Of a DNA stretch of 64,000 bases, positions 1 through 8,665 are shown one piece after another (within the stretch, counting starts at the first letter, position 1; each line of letters begins with the position of its first letter). The position numbers were made by a program, and so were the translations under genes. This DNA is from an uncultured Bacteroidales bacterium (GTDB taxonomy: Bacteria > Bacteroidota > Bacteroidia > Bacteroidales > UBA932). Where the stretch lies: assembly GCA_934695325.1 (NCBI GenBank), contig CAKUVD010000001.1, positions 124,001 through 188,000 of the forward strand, given 5' to 3'. The notes under the pieces were generated by a model. The model did no database searches, had not been told where the DNA came from, and worked only from the letters and a program-made list of their open reading frames with translations.

Positions 1-497
1 GCGATTTCCGCCCTGTCCTCCATTCCTGGCTCCGGAATAAGATACGAGCGGAACTGCCCGCGGCACCTCTCAACTTCCTCCCTGAATCCTGTCTGCCTCT
101 CTTCAGACCAGACGACATCCTTTATCCCGAAGAAAGCATAACTGGTATGCCTCCTCGCCCAGAAATATCTCGCAGCCATAACACCGGTGCCCTTGTAGTC
201 ACCGGTGATATTGGAGTATTCCGTGCTGCGGTTCCTGTAATTCTGCAGGACAATCGGGATGTCCAGCTTATCCAGAAGCTTTATGTCCTCGTCGTTCCAC
301 CTTCCTATGATGGCGTCAGCCTTCCATTTACGGGCCATCTCCATCACCTTGCGATACCTCAGACCTCCGGAGCGAGGGTCTGAGGACATACGCAGAAAGA
401 GCCACGGCCCGTTTTCCTTCGTATAGCGGATTATCCCGCGCAGCAGACGCCTGTCGAACTCGCTGGAATAATCTATCATAAGAATGACCCTTATCAT
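1..497 (-). CDS. XylR-like LacI/periplasmic-binding-fold transcription regulator (3' end outside window)
   Basis: This frame runs off the left edge and begins at an ATG at 497. It opens MIRVILMIDYSSEFDRRLLR, continues with GIIRY, and later has WKADAIIGRW, PIVLQNYRNR and FFGIKDVVWSEERQ. That is the N-terminal sugar-binding-fold domain of the XylR type, in which a LacI-like effector domain precedes a C-terminal AraC DNA-binding domain. About 165 residues are visible and the AraC part would lie outside the window. It starts 5 bp after the stop of the phosphodiester glycosidase lipoprotein on the same strand, so the two are probably co-transcribed. A sugar ligand is inferred from family membership only. 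Confidence 0.72.
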   Translation of the reverse strand, partial: MIRVILMIDYSSEFDRRLLRGIIRYTKENGPWLFLRMSSDPRSGGLRYRKVMEMARKWKADAIIGRWNDEDIKLLDKLDIPIVLQNYRNRSTEYSNITGDYKGTGVMAARYFWARRHTSYAFFGIKDVVWSEERQTGFREEVERCRGQFRSYLIPEPGMEDRAEI

Positions 498-502
498 TGG
501 CG

Positions 503-2116
503 CTATTTTCTGAAGAAGCCCAATGTGGATACCACAGGCCTGTTTTCGGCAGTCTGATCATTCAGGTGGCTGCCTCCTGCGACCATAGCAGTGGATCCGC
601 CGCCGTCAAAATTCACGGCGCTCTTACACCCGAGCCCCTTCATTATCTGTGCAAGTTCCGTCAATGTGGCGCCGTCGCTTGACGCTATGCGGCCGTCACA
701 GATGAAGAGTATGACCTTGCCGGCAGCCGTAAAGCCCGCAGCAGTCCTGTCTGGCTTCACAGATGTGCCGAATATGTCGTAAGGCATTATCTCATAATTG
801 GTCAGATAATAGTCCGCCCCTGCCGAGGTCGTCTCGAAATCAAACGGGCATTTGCCGTCATACAACAGCACCGGGCCGGCGCTCTGGGCGAATCTCGGAC
901 TCCAGGCGACAGGTGCGGAAGGATTCTTGTCGCTGACGACGCCATACCTGTCCCGGCCTTTTACCGATGGAAGCGGCCTGTCGTAGAAACGGCTCTTCCC
1001 GGAGGCATCAGATGCAGCCCAATATACTGCAGGCTTGGAGTCAGCCCCAACGCCGAAGATGCCCCTGGTGACATTATACATAACATCATATTCTGCATCC
1101 CCGGACTTTAGAGAGCCTCTCACCGCTGTGACAGAACCTGCCGCAGCACCGTCCACATAGGAGATTCCTGTATTCTTGCCGTTATAGAAATAGCCTCCGT
1201 TCACCATTACGAGGCAGTTGCCGGCTGCGGCTGACTGCGCATCCACCGTGGCAGCAGCCGAAGGCACACGCACCTTGAATTCCACATCTCCGGCAGTAAG
1301 GTCTGCGCTGGCATACCAGGCGTGGAAGTTCCTTCCGTTCAGTTTGTCAGACGTCTCATATACCTCAACGCTTGAAGGGAATCCAGCGAAATCCAGCTTC
1401 TTCCAGCCAAGCGTTATCGCTCCCGGCTCCTTGCCGAGGCTCGCCTTGACAGGATCACTGTAATATGTCTTTCCTGCCACGGAGGCATAGGCGCGGAAAG
1501 CATATTCATTGCCATAGTCAAGAAGCACATTAGAAATGACTTGGACACGTTCTCTTGCATTGTCCCCAGGAGCAGCATCCTGATGGGCCCCATCAACAGA
1601 TGGAGTGCCGTCAGCGCTCCAGCATACGCCTGTCACGGCATCAGCATTGACATTCCTCATCGAGTATGAGACAGTCACGCACACAGGGTGGCCTTCGGCC
1701 TTGACGGACGTCACTTCAGGAGCGTCCTTCTCGACGGTGGTGAACATTGTCTTGGTTATCCTGGAGTTGAACTTTTCCTCAGGAGCGAGCGCCTGAACTC
1801 CTACATAGTATGATGTACCGTAGTCAAGTCCATCGCTGATGACATAGACCGTGGCATTTTCCTCAGTCTTTCCGCAAAGTGAAGGATGGTCGATGTCCGC
1901 CGGGTTTATGAGGTATATGGCGAACCCGGTCTCGTGAGTGCTCTTGTCTGTCCAGGTCACCGTGGCTTCCAGGGCTCCCGTCTGTGTCACTACGACATCG
2001 GCCGGAGCCGTAAGCATAGCACTCACGGCAGGCGCATCAGGATTGTTCTCATTCCCGCCACAGGCGCACACACTACCGCACATTGTCAGCGCGGACAAAA
2101 ATTTTCTGTAGTTCAT
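503..2116 (-). CDS. Secreted lipoprotein with FN3-like modules and a phosphodiester glycosidase (NAGPA/DUF2233) domain
   Basis: The 537-residue product starts with a lipoprotein signal (MNYRKFLSALTMCGSVCACGG, lipidated Cys about 19). Two fibronectin-III-like modules follow at roughly residues 32-128 and 130-228. The C-terminal half is the NAGPA fold, seen as LVMVNGGYF near 300 and CDGRIASSDGATLTEL followed by AVNFDGGGSTAMV near 500. NAGPA-family enzymes cleave sugar-phosphodiester linkages such as GlcNAc-1-P caps. Here the protein is probably anchored to a membrane and exported, and its substrate is unknown. The next gene downstream, 5 bp away, is the XylR-like regulator, which suggests a sugar-responsive unit. 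The start is well supported by the signal sequence. Confidence 0.85.
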   Translation of the reverse strand: MNYRKFLSALTMCGSVCACGGNENNPDAPAVSAMLTAPADVVVTQTGALEATVTWTDKSTHETGFAIYLINPADIDHPSLCGKTEENATVYVISDGLDYGTSYYVGVQALAPEEKFNSRITKTMFTTVEKDAPEVTSVKAEGHPVCVTVSYSMRNVNADAVTGVCWSADGTPSVDGAHQDAAPGDNARERVQVISNVLLDYGNEYAFRAYASVAGKTYYSDPVKASLGKEPGAITLGWKKLDFAGFPSSVEVYETSDKLNGRNFHAWYASADLTAGDVEFKVRVPSAAATVDAQSAAAGNCLVMVNGGYFYNGKNTGISYVDGAAAGSVTAVRGSLKSGDAEYDVMYNVTRGIFGVGADSKPAVYWAASDASGKSRFYDRPLPSVKGRDRYGVVSDKNPSAPVAWSPRFAQSAGPVLLYDGKCPFDFETTSAGADYYLTNYEIMPYDIFGTSVKPDRTAAGFTAAGKVILFICDGRIASSDGATLTELAQIMKGLGCKSAVNFDGGGSTAMVAGGSHLNDQTAENRPVVSTLGFFRK

Positions 2117-2328
2117 CTTATTATATTTATATGGTTACTCTGTCAAGACAATGATTCCAAGAAGAACGCCCCGAGCCGAATCCGCGACAATGTCCGGAGC
2201 CGAGCAGGAGAGCCTGGACAATGAATCAGACTGCAAATTAATAAAAAAGATTGGTTCAGCACAACAGTATGGCGCAAATTCTGGCCGGAAACATATTCCT
2301 CCGCACAGGCATTCAGAGACGAAAAGCA

Positions 2329-2358
2329 TTGACCTATAGATATAAAAACGTACCTTTG
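2329..2358 (+). promoter_or_regulatory. Promoter of the S15-type hydrolase gene
   Basis: TACCTTTG at 2351-2358 matches the Bacteroidetes -7 consensus TAnnTTTG. A TTG at 2329-2331 sits 19 bp upstream in the -33 position. The ATG of the hydrolase follows at 2385. Confidence 0.7.
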
Positions 2359-2384
2359 CATATAAATGACTTTTTCAAGGAAAG

Positions 2385-4316
2385 ATGAGAAGACACCTAT
2401 TTATGATGGTGCTGACTCTGGCGATATGCCAGGCGGCATCGGCCCAGAACGGCAGGATCGTGACTGACGAGTGGCTGGAAAAGAATTACACCAAGCGAGA
2501 GGCGATGATCCAGGTGCGCGACGGAGCCAGCATATATACCGCCGTCTATGAGCCATCATCTGAATATCTGTCATCACTTGGCCTCAGGAAGACGCCTATG
2601 ATGATTATGAGGACGCCATATTCACTGAAGCCTTATGGCGATCTCTCCGGAGAAAGACACCAGTCAGGCTTCGCCGGCCAGCTCAAGGGAGATATGGCGA
2701 ACTATGTGGCCGACGGATACATCATCGTGCTGCAGAACGTGAGGGGCAAGTATCTCAGTGACGGGGTCTACGAGAATATGCGTCCATACCTTTCAGGCCC
2801 CAGCGGCGCAGTGGATACCGTCAGTTTCGCAGGCTCAGGGGTACTCACCGATGAATCCACTGACATCTATGACTCCATAGAGTGGCTGCTCGCCAATACG
2901 GACTGCGACGGCAACGTCGGTGTGAAGGGGGTTTCTTACCCGGGATTCTACGCCACAATGGCCGCATTGTCCAGGCATCCGGCCATCAAGGCGATCTCCC
3001 CGCAAGCACCTGCGACAGACTGGTTTATGGGCGATGACGCACACCACAACGGAGCATTGTGCCTGACGGACACTTACAGGTTCGGAGGAGGGTTCTACCG
3101 CGAGCGCAAGAAGCCTTCAACAAAAGGACTCGCAAGCCTGGTGAGCATCGATGAAGACATATATGACTATTTCAGGGGCAAGCCGATGTGCAGCCTCGAC
3201 GCATTCTTCGGAGACAGCCTCCGTTTCTGGAGCGAGATGATGGCCCACCCGGACTATGACGGATTCTGGCAGATGCGGGATCCTTCCGTCCATCTGAAGG
3301 ATATCCGTGTCCCGGTGCTCGTAACAGGCGGATTCTATGATGCGGAGGACTGCTACGGGGCTTTCAGGACATATTATATGCTGAAGGCATTGTCCCCGGA
3401 ATGCGACCTTTACCTCGCGGCCGGCCCTTGGTATCACGGAGGGTGGAACAACCGCACGGCCGACCATCTCGCCTGTGCCTGGTTCGGAGAAGCGTCAGGC
3501 GCTTATTATCAGGACAATGTGGAATATCCGTTCTTCACCAGGTACCTCTCCGGAAAGGGATCTGAACCGGCAAGGGTCAATGTCCTTCCGTCCGGAGAGA
3601 CAATGCAGGCCGCCAAGGAAGGGAAAGAGTCTGCCGGAGACTGGCATACTTATGATGAGTGGCCGCCTAAAGGTACGAGATATACGAAGCTCTTCCTCTC
3701 CGGAAAAGACGGACTGACGTATGGCAGAGCGGAAAAATATGCGAGGGCCATCGTTTCGGACCCCTCATCACCTGTTCCCTATATGGACATAAAGGCGAAA
3801 AGCCGTGACCGTGCATATATGGCCGCAGACCAGAGCTTCGCGTCAATGCGCAATGACGTGGCGACATATATCCATCCAATGCAGGATGCGCCGCTGCACA
3901 TAGCCGGCCCTATAAAGATGCATCTGGACCTGAGCCTGGACTGTGAGAGCGGGAAACGGCCACTTGACGGTGACATAATAGTCAAACTGATCGACGTTCG
4001 TCCGGACGGGTACCAGATGCTCATCCGAGGAGACGTTATGCCGCTGAGATTTCGCAAAGGCTTTGGCAGGCCAGTGCCGGTGAAGGCGGGAAAGCAAGTC
4101 TCTGTGGACTTCACTATGTGTGACATCGACCACGTCTTCGAGCCCGGGCATTCCATTATGGTGCAGTTGCAAGGAAGCTGGTTCCCGCTCATAGCGATGA
4201 ATCCGCAGTCATTCCTCCAGAACCCTTACAAGGCCAAGTCATCTGACTATCAGACCATAAGAATCACCGTAAATTCAGGGACGTCTTATCTGGAGCTGCC
4301 GGTCCTCGAGCAATGA
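2385..4316 (+). CDS. Secreted CocE/NonD (peptidase S15, X-Pro dipeptidyl-peptidase-like) hydrolase
   Basis: 643 residues. A Sec signal peptide ends at about residue 20 (CQAASA/QNG). The alpha/beta-hydrolase domain contains the family nucleophile elbow GVSYPGF with Ser184. The C-terminal third (PLHIAGPIKMHLDLSL, FEPGHSIMVQLQGSWFP) is the PepX_C jelly-roll. Members include X-Pro dipeptidyl peptidases, cocaine esterase and glutaryl-acylase-like amidases, so the exact bond cleaved cannot be read from sequence. It is transcribed alone and converges with the glycosyltransferase gene, 5 bp separating the stops. It probably acts in the periplasm. Confidence 0.88.
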   Translation: MRRHLFMMVLTLAICQAASAQNGRIVTDEWLEKNYTKREAMIQVRDGASIYTAVYEPSSEYLSSLGLRKTPMMIMRTPYSLKPYGDLSGERHQSGFAGQLKGDMANYVADGYIIVLQNVRGKYLSDGVYENMRPYLSGPSGAVDTVSFAGSGVLTDESTDIYDSIEWLLANTDCDGNVGVKGVSYPGFYATMAALSRHPAIKAISPQAPATDWFMGDDAHHNGALCLTDTYRFGGGFYRERKKPSTKGLASLVSIDEDIYDYFRGKPMCSLDAFFGDSLRFWSEMMAHPDYDGFWQMRDPSVHLKDIRVPVLVTGGFYDAEDCYGAFRTYYMLKALSPECDLYLAAGPWYHGGWNNRTADHLACAWFGEASGAYYQDNVEYPFFTRYLSGKGSEPARVNVLPSGETMQAAKEGKESAGDWHTYDEWPPKGTRYTKLFLSGKDGLTYGRAEKYARAIVSDPSSPVPYMDIKAKSRDRAYMAADQSFASMRNDVATYIHPMQDAPLHIAGPIKMHLDLSLDCESGKRPLDGDIIVKLIDVRPDGYQMLIRGDVMPLRFRKGFGRPVPVKAGKQVSVDFTMCDIDHVFEPGHSIMVQLQGSWFPLIAMNPQSFLQNPYKAKSSDYQTIRITVNSGTSYLELPVLEQ

Positions 4317-4321
4317 AGCAC

Positions 4322-5404
4322 TCAGAAATTCTCAAGCTCGCCGACTATCATATCCGCGGCTGAACGCGCCCAGTCCGGGAAGTTCTCGTCCCGGTGAAAG
4401 CGCCCGCTCTCCGCGAAGTCCAGAAGCACGCTAAGGTCAAACTTGTCTGATTCCACTGCGGCGCAGAAGCGAGTCGCATCATAGGCATTGCATCTCTGCT
4501 CTATATGTGACGGCACCATCATCAGAGGCTTGCCCAGATACATCGCCTCACAGATGGACTCAAACCCGGCCGTGGACGCATACGCCCTGCATCCAGCCAT
4601 CTGCCGGAGGAACTCCTTGTCATCCAGATAGTAGAAACTGAGGGTGTCATCCACCACCTTCACCGGCGCCTCGTCAGCATTGTCCCAGAAGAAATGAAGC
4701 GGAACTGACGGGTGCGCCGAATGCCAGGTGCGGACCTCCTCCGCAAATCCAGCATTGAGCATATATCCGAGGATGTAGTCTCCATCACGGAACTCGGGGC
4801 TGTCACGATAGGCCAGGACCTCGGGACGGAGAAGAGGAGGAACGACCACCAGTCTGCCGTCATCCGGCATCGGCCTGAATGACAGAGCGAGCAACTTGGA
4901 AGCCCCGGCGGCTATCGCCCTGGAGAAAAGGTTCAGAGCCAGATGTCCCTCATAGCCGAACTCAGGCATACGCATATCCTCGTGAAGGAAAAGGAATTGA
5001 TGTCCTATGCACACCATAGGTATCTTCTTGAGCGTAAGCCCGTAAGCAATGGTGCCAAGGAGTTCGTAGAAGTTCACGACCACATCCGCCCCGCTTTCCT
5101 TTATGCGTGTGCGAATCAGGGATATCGACGGTATGAACTTAGGAGATATGGCTATATTGAAAAGAACGGATTTCAGTGCATCCGGCCTCTTGTCCTTAGA
5201 TGCGGATACGAAATTGATCGACTCGAAATAAGTCACGGGGGCATTGACTCCGGCCGTGAAGAAAGACGGGAGAGTCCGCGTCTCGCTCCTGCCGACAAGC
5301 ATCTCCACGACCTCGTGGCCGCGGGAACGGAGAAGTCTCTCCAGTGTCATTGCCTGTGTCAGGTGTCCGCGTCCCTCGCCCTGTATTATGAATAGATACT
5401 TCAT
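4322..5404 (-). CDS. GT-B glycosyltransferase, MurG/MGT-like
   Basis: 360 residues from the ATG at 5404. The open frame extends further upstream, but that part lies inside the preceding gene. The N-terminus MKYLFIIQGEGRGHLTQAM is the glycine-rich first Rossmann loop of GT-B enzymes. The C-terminal half carries ASTAGFESICEAMYLGKP and MVPSHIEQ, the nucleotide-sugar binding segment of the MurG/UGT type. It is the last gene of an operon behind manC and an LpxH-like phosphoesterase, with 7 bp to the latter. Glycolipid or surface-glycan synthesis is likely; donor and acceptor are unknown. Confidence 0.8.
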   Translation of the reverse strand: MKYLFIIQGEGRGHLTQAMTLERLLRSRGHEVVEMLVGRSETRTLPSFFTAGVNAPVTYFESINFVSASKDKRPDALKSVLFNIAISPKFIPSISLIRTRIKESGADVVVNFYELLGTIAYGLTLKKIPMVCIGHQFLFLHEDMRMPEFGYEGHLALNLFSRAIAAGASKLLALSFRPMPDDGRLVVVPPLLRPEVLAYRDSPEFRDGDYILGYMLNAGFAEEVRTWHSAHPSVPLHFFWDNADEAPVKVVDDTLSFYYLDDKEFLRQMAGCRAYASTAGFESICEAMYLGKPLMMVPSHIEQRCNAYDATRFCAAVESDKFDLSVLLDFAESGRFHRDENFPDWARSAADMIVGELENF

Positions 5405-5411
5405 TACGGTC

Positions 5412-6176
5412 TCATATATTGACGGCGACATAGTCAGAATACCTGACGATACGCCAATTTCCGTTATAGTCTTCCACCAACGCCGTAAGCGACTCCACCC
5501 AGTCCCCGGCATTGAGATAATGCACTCCGCCCTTGAGCATCTTGTCTTCAGGATGGTGAATATGCCCGCAGATGATTCCGTCGCAGCCTTTAGCCCTCGC
5601 AAACGAGTCCAGATCCGACTCGAATCCGGAAATCGCGGACACGGCCTGCTTCACCTTGTGCTTTATGACCTTGGAAAGGGAGTAATACTCCTTGCCGCGT
5701 TTCTGCCTTGCCTTGTTCCATACATTGTTGAACCGCAGGAGAAGATTATATGCGACGTCTCCGAGCTTGGCCAGGAATGTCAGCCTGGAAGTGATGCTGT
5801 CAAATGCGTGGCCGTGTATCACCACGTATGAATGCTCGTCCTCCTTTATTATATATTCGTGGACAAGGCTTATGTTCGCCATCCTGGACGGCACGAGAGG
5901 ATCCAGGAAGTCATCGTGATTTCCAGTGACATATATTACTTCAGTGCCGTGCTTCTCCATCATCTTCATTATCACGTGAAAGAATGCGGAATGCACGACA
6001 GTCCATTTGTCGTCAGAATTCTTCAGCTGCCAGCCGTCGATGATGTCACCATCCAGGATCAGACGGTCACAGTCCACTGCGCCGAGGAACTCCGTGACCT
6101 CACGGACCCTGGAATGCGGAGCCCCGATATGTACGTCTGAGATGACTACTGTCTTGTAATGAGGACGTTCTCCCAT
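5412..6176 (-). CDS. LpxH-like calcineurin-fold metallophosphoesterase (UDP-2,3-diacylglucosamine diphosphatase family)
   Basis: 254 residues from the ATG at 6176, chosen because an upstream in-frame ATG lies inside manC and the conserved fold starts right after this Met. All metal-ligand motifs are present in order: ISDVHIG, LDGDIIDGW, GNHDDF, VIHGHAFD and CGHIHHPE. LpxH cleaves UDP-2,3-diacylglucosamine in lipid A synthesis. Bacteroidales often carry several paralogues, and this one sits between manC and a glycosyltransferase rather than with lpx genes, so another pyrophosphate substrate is possible. It is separated by 2 bp from manC upstream and 7 bp from the transferase downstream. Confidence 0.83.
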   Translation of the reverse strand: MGERPHYKTVVISDVHIGAPHSRVREVTEFLGAVDCDRLILDGDIIDGWQLKNSDDKWTVVHSAFFHVIMKMMEKHGTEVIYVTGNHDDFLDPLVPSRMANISLVHEYIIKEDEHSYVVIHGHAFDSITSRLTFLAKLGDVAYNLLLRFNNVWNKARQKRGKEYYSLSKVIKHKVKQAVSAISGFESDLDSFARAKGCDGIICGHIHHPEDKMLKGGVHYLNAGDWVESLTALVEDYNGNWRIVRYSDYVAVNI

Positions 6177-6178
6177 AT

Positions 6179-7231
6179 CTACCGTTTTTTCGGAGCTGTG
6201 AACTCCTTGATCTTCTGCTCGTCTGTTATAGGGCATACCAGGAAATTCCCGTCTTTTTCCGCGACGATATAATTCTTGAGTCCGTCCACGACCACCATCT
6301 TCGCATCCTCGGTATGCACAATGCAGTTCTCACATCTTTCCAGACGGACATCAGCCCCGACAGTCCTGTTGCCCTGCCTGTCAGTCCTTATCTTTCCTCC
6401 GACGGAGCTCCAGCTGCCGAGGTCGGACCACTCGAGGTCAGCGGCAATGACATATATTGAATCCGACTTCTCCATCACGGCATAATCAATGGATATCCGG
6501 TCGCATTCAGGGAACAGCTCCGCAAGAGCCCTCTCTTCTCCATCCGTGTAGAATGAAGGAGCGAGCCGGTCCATTACGCCCGCGATCCGAGGGGCGAACC
6601 GCCGGAGCTGGCTGACTATAGTACGTGCAGACCAGATGAAGATTCCGGCGTTCCAGAAGTAATTCCCGGATGCAAGGTAAGCCCTGGCAGTCTCCAGGTC
6701 AGGCTTTTCCTTGAAAGCATTGACTTTTATCACGGTATCCTCCTCCCTGGACGCGGAACAGATATAACCATATCCTGTTTCCGGACGGTCAGGGCGGATG
6801 CCCACAGTCACTATCCTGTCTCCCTCCTGCGTGAAATTCAATGCCTTTCTGATGCAGTCGGCGAACTTTCCCGTCCTCAGCACAAGTGCGTCCGAAGGTG
6901 TCACGACGATGTTGGCGTCAGGATCCTTCGCCACGATTTTCCAACTGGCATATGCGATGCACGGAGCCGTGTTCCGAGCCTCGGGCTCCGCAAGAATCTG
7001 GTCTTCCGGTATCAGCGGAAGCTGCTCTCGTACCGTCTCCACATATTTGCGTGACGTTACCACCCAGATCCGCGACATATCACATACCGGGAGGAATCGC
7101 TCGACCGTCAGCTGGATGAGTGACTTCCCCACCCCGAGCAGGTCAATGAACTGCTTCGGCGTCTCCGGTGTGCTCACCGGCCAAAGCCTGCTGCCGACTC
7201 CTCCGGCCATTATGACAATATGAGTATGCAT
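6179..7231 (-). CDS. manC: Mannose-1-phosphate guanylyltransferase (GDP-mannose pyrophosphorylase)
   Basis: 350 residues. The nucleotidyltransferase signature is at the start (IVIMAGGVGSRLWPVSTPE followed by KQF), with VTPSDALV, EKP and the sugar-binding GNYFWNAGIF further on. DYAVMEKSD and WSDLGSW are typical of this enzyme. It makes GDP-mannose from GTP and mannose-1-phosphate for surface glycans and O-mannosylation. There is no fused phosphomannose-isomerase domain, so it is the short form. It is first in an operon with the LpxH-like phosphoesterase and the glycosyltransferase, and has its own TATATTTG promoter. Confidence 0.93.
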   Translation of the reverse strand: MHTHIVIMAGGVGSRLWPVSTPETPKQFIDLLGVGKSLIQLTVERFLPVCDMSRIWVVTSRKYVETVREQLPLIPEDQILAEPEARNTAPCIAYASWKIVAKDPDANIVVTPSDALVLRTGKFADCIRKALNFTQEGDRIVTVGIRPDRPETGYGYICSASREEDTVIKVNAFKEKPDLETARAYLASGNYFWNAGIFIWSARTIVSQLRRFAPRIAGVMDRLAPSFYTDGEERALAELFPECDRISIDYAVMEKSDSIYVIAADLEWSDLGSWSSVGGKIRTDRQGNRTVGADVRLERCENCIVHTEDAKMVVVDGLKNYIVAEKDGNFLVCPITDEQKIKEFTAPKKR

Positions 7232-7251
7232 ATATTCTCTGTCTTATTTTT

Positions 7252-7259
7252 CAAATATA
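7252..7259 (-). promoter_or_regulatory. -7 box of the manC operon
   Basis: On the minus strand this reads TATATTTG, a perfect TAnnTTTG element 20 bp before the manC ATG. No clear -33 element was found. Confidence 0.6.
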
Positions 7260-7308
7260 TAAAAAAAAACGACAGCTTGTCTGCCGTCCCCCTAATTTAT
7301 TCACCGGC

Positions 7309-7358
7309 TTTTCGACATAACGAAAAGAGGGATGACCGCTGTGCAACGGCCATCCCTC
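7309..7358 (-). terminator. Terminator of the OmpA-family gene
   Basis: A 12-bp stem lies at 7327-7338 and 7347-7358 (GAGGGATGACCG paired with CGGCCATCCCTC, one wobble pair) just past the ompA-like stop. It is followed on the minus strand by a T-rich tract and a second small hairpin (CTTTTCG/CGAAAAG). Confidence 0.72.
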
Positions 7359-7381
7359 ACCTATTTATTGTCCTATCGGAA

Positions 7382-8536
7382 TTACTCGATGGTAACGACT
7401 CTGTTCAGGACTGCCGAGCCGAACCTGTTGTTTGTGGAGCCTTCAGCCTTCACTACGAGATGCGACTCGTCGATGCCATATTTCTCCACGAGCACCTTCT
7501 TCACATTGTTTACACGCTGCTCTGAAAGATACTGGTTGCGTGCTGCGGTGCCAGTGCCCTTGTCAGCCGAGCCTGTGAGAACGAACACCTTGTCAGGAGC
7601 CTGCTCAAGGATGTTCTTCACATAGAAGTCGAGATGAGCCTCTTCACGCTCCGAAAGTTTCGTGCTGCCGATCTCATAGTAGAGAGTAGCAGGAGATACG
7701 AGGTCACCGGCTTTGGAAACTGTGACTGTATCAGGTCTTGCGTTCTTGAGGTCTTCGATCTGCTGGCGAAGATCCTTGTTCTCTTTCTCAAGAGCATTGA
7801 CACGATCCTGGAGTTCATTGTACTGAGCCTCTGTGAAAGGAACAGGGACGATAGCAGGAACGACAGAAGTGTGACGCTTGAAGTTGGTCTTGCCAAGGTT
7901 CACAGACACGCCGAACTTTGCTGACGGGAGGAAGCCGAGCATAGTGTTAGGATTCGGATCCACGTGAGGGAAGCTGCTCTTCGTCGCAAGGACAGAAAGG
8001 TCGAGATAGAGATTGACCCTGTTGCAGAGACGGAAGTTGTTCAAGAGACCGAGGCCTGCGCCGAACTCGCTGTTGCTTCTTGCGCGCATATATGCGAATG
8101 AAGGATATGCGATGACATTCCAAGTCCTTGTCTCCTTGTAACCGCTGAACGCATTGGAAAGATTCCAAAGGAGGTCAGCGTGAATAGTGTTGCAGTTGAA
8201 CGTACCGTCACAGGCTGTATAGCCGTCATTGGCCTCCACCTTGTTCTTGAGGCCTGCCCAGCCGACTCTCGCACCGACAGAAGGAGTGAACCATTTTCCG
8301 AGATATATGTCAGTGGCGACACCTGCCTTGCCATCCACGCCTTTTCCAAGCCAGGAATTCACACCTGCGCCGACGCCTATGAACCAATTGTCGCCGAAAC
8401 GGTTCGTCTCATAAGAACCGCGCACGATCTTGCCGTTCTCATCACGGTTGCCATTCTCCTGTGCACTCACAGGGGAAGCCACCAGCACGCTCGCCATTAC
8501 GGCGAGAGCCCCAATGAAGAATCTTGAAGTTTTCAT
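7382..8536 (-). CDS. OmpA-family outer membrane beta-barrel protein with peptidoglycan-binding domain
   Basis: 384 residues. A Sec signal peptide (cleavage near VSA/QEN, about residue 25) precedes a beta-barrel region with aromatic alternating strands to about 220. A short coiled coil follows (LQDRVNALEKENKDLRQQIE), then a C-terminal OmpA domain beginning near YYEIGSTKLSE with GSADKGTGTAARNQYLSEQR. The barrel anchors in the outer membrane and the OmpA domain holds peptidoglycan. It is monocistronic with a strong terminator, as expected of an abundant porin. The upstream region has GATATTTG, one mismatch from TAnnTTTG, at about 8562-8569 on the minus strand. Confidence 0.92.
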   Translation of the reverse strand: MKTSRFFIGALAVMASVLVASPVSAQENGNRDENGKIVRGSYETNRFGDNWFIGVGAGVNSWLGKGVDGKAGVATDIYLGKWFTPSVGARVGWAGLKNKVEANDGYTACDGTFNCNTIHADLLWNLSNAFSGYKETRTWNVIAYPSFAYMRARSNSEFGAGLGLLNNFRLCNRVNLYLDLSVLATKSSFPHVDPNPNTMLGFLPSAKFGVSVNLGKTNFKRHTSVVPAIVPVPFTEAQYNELQDRVNALEKENKDLRQQIEDLKNARPDTVTVSKAGDLVSPATLYYEIGSTKLSEREEAHLDFYVKNILEQAPDKVFVLTGSADKGTGTAARNQYLSEQRVNNVKKVLVEKYGIDESHLVVKAEGSTNNRFGSAVLNRVVTIE

Positions 8537-8665
8537 TTTAAATAATTATTAATAGTTTTTACTAGTTTTGCAAATATCTCCTTTCCGTCCATCAATGACT
8601 TCCGAAAATTCTTACAAAATTAAAAATTTAATGTTAATTTACAAAATAATCCTCACAAGGCACCC

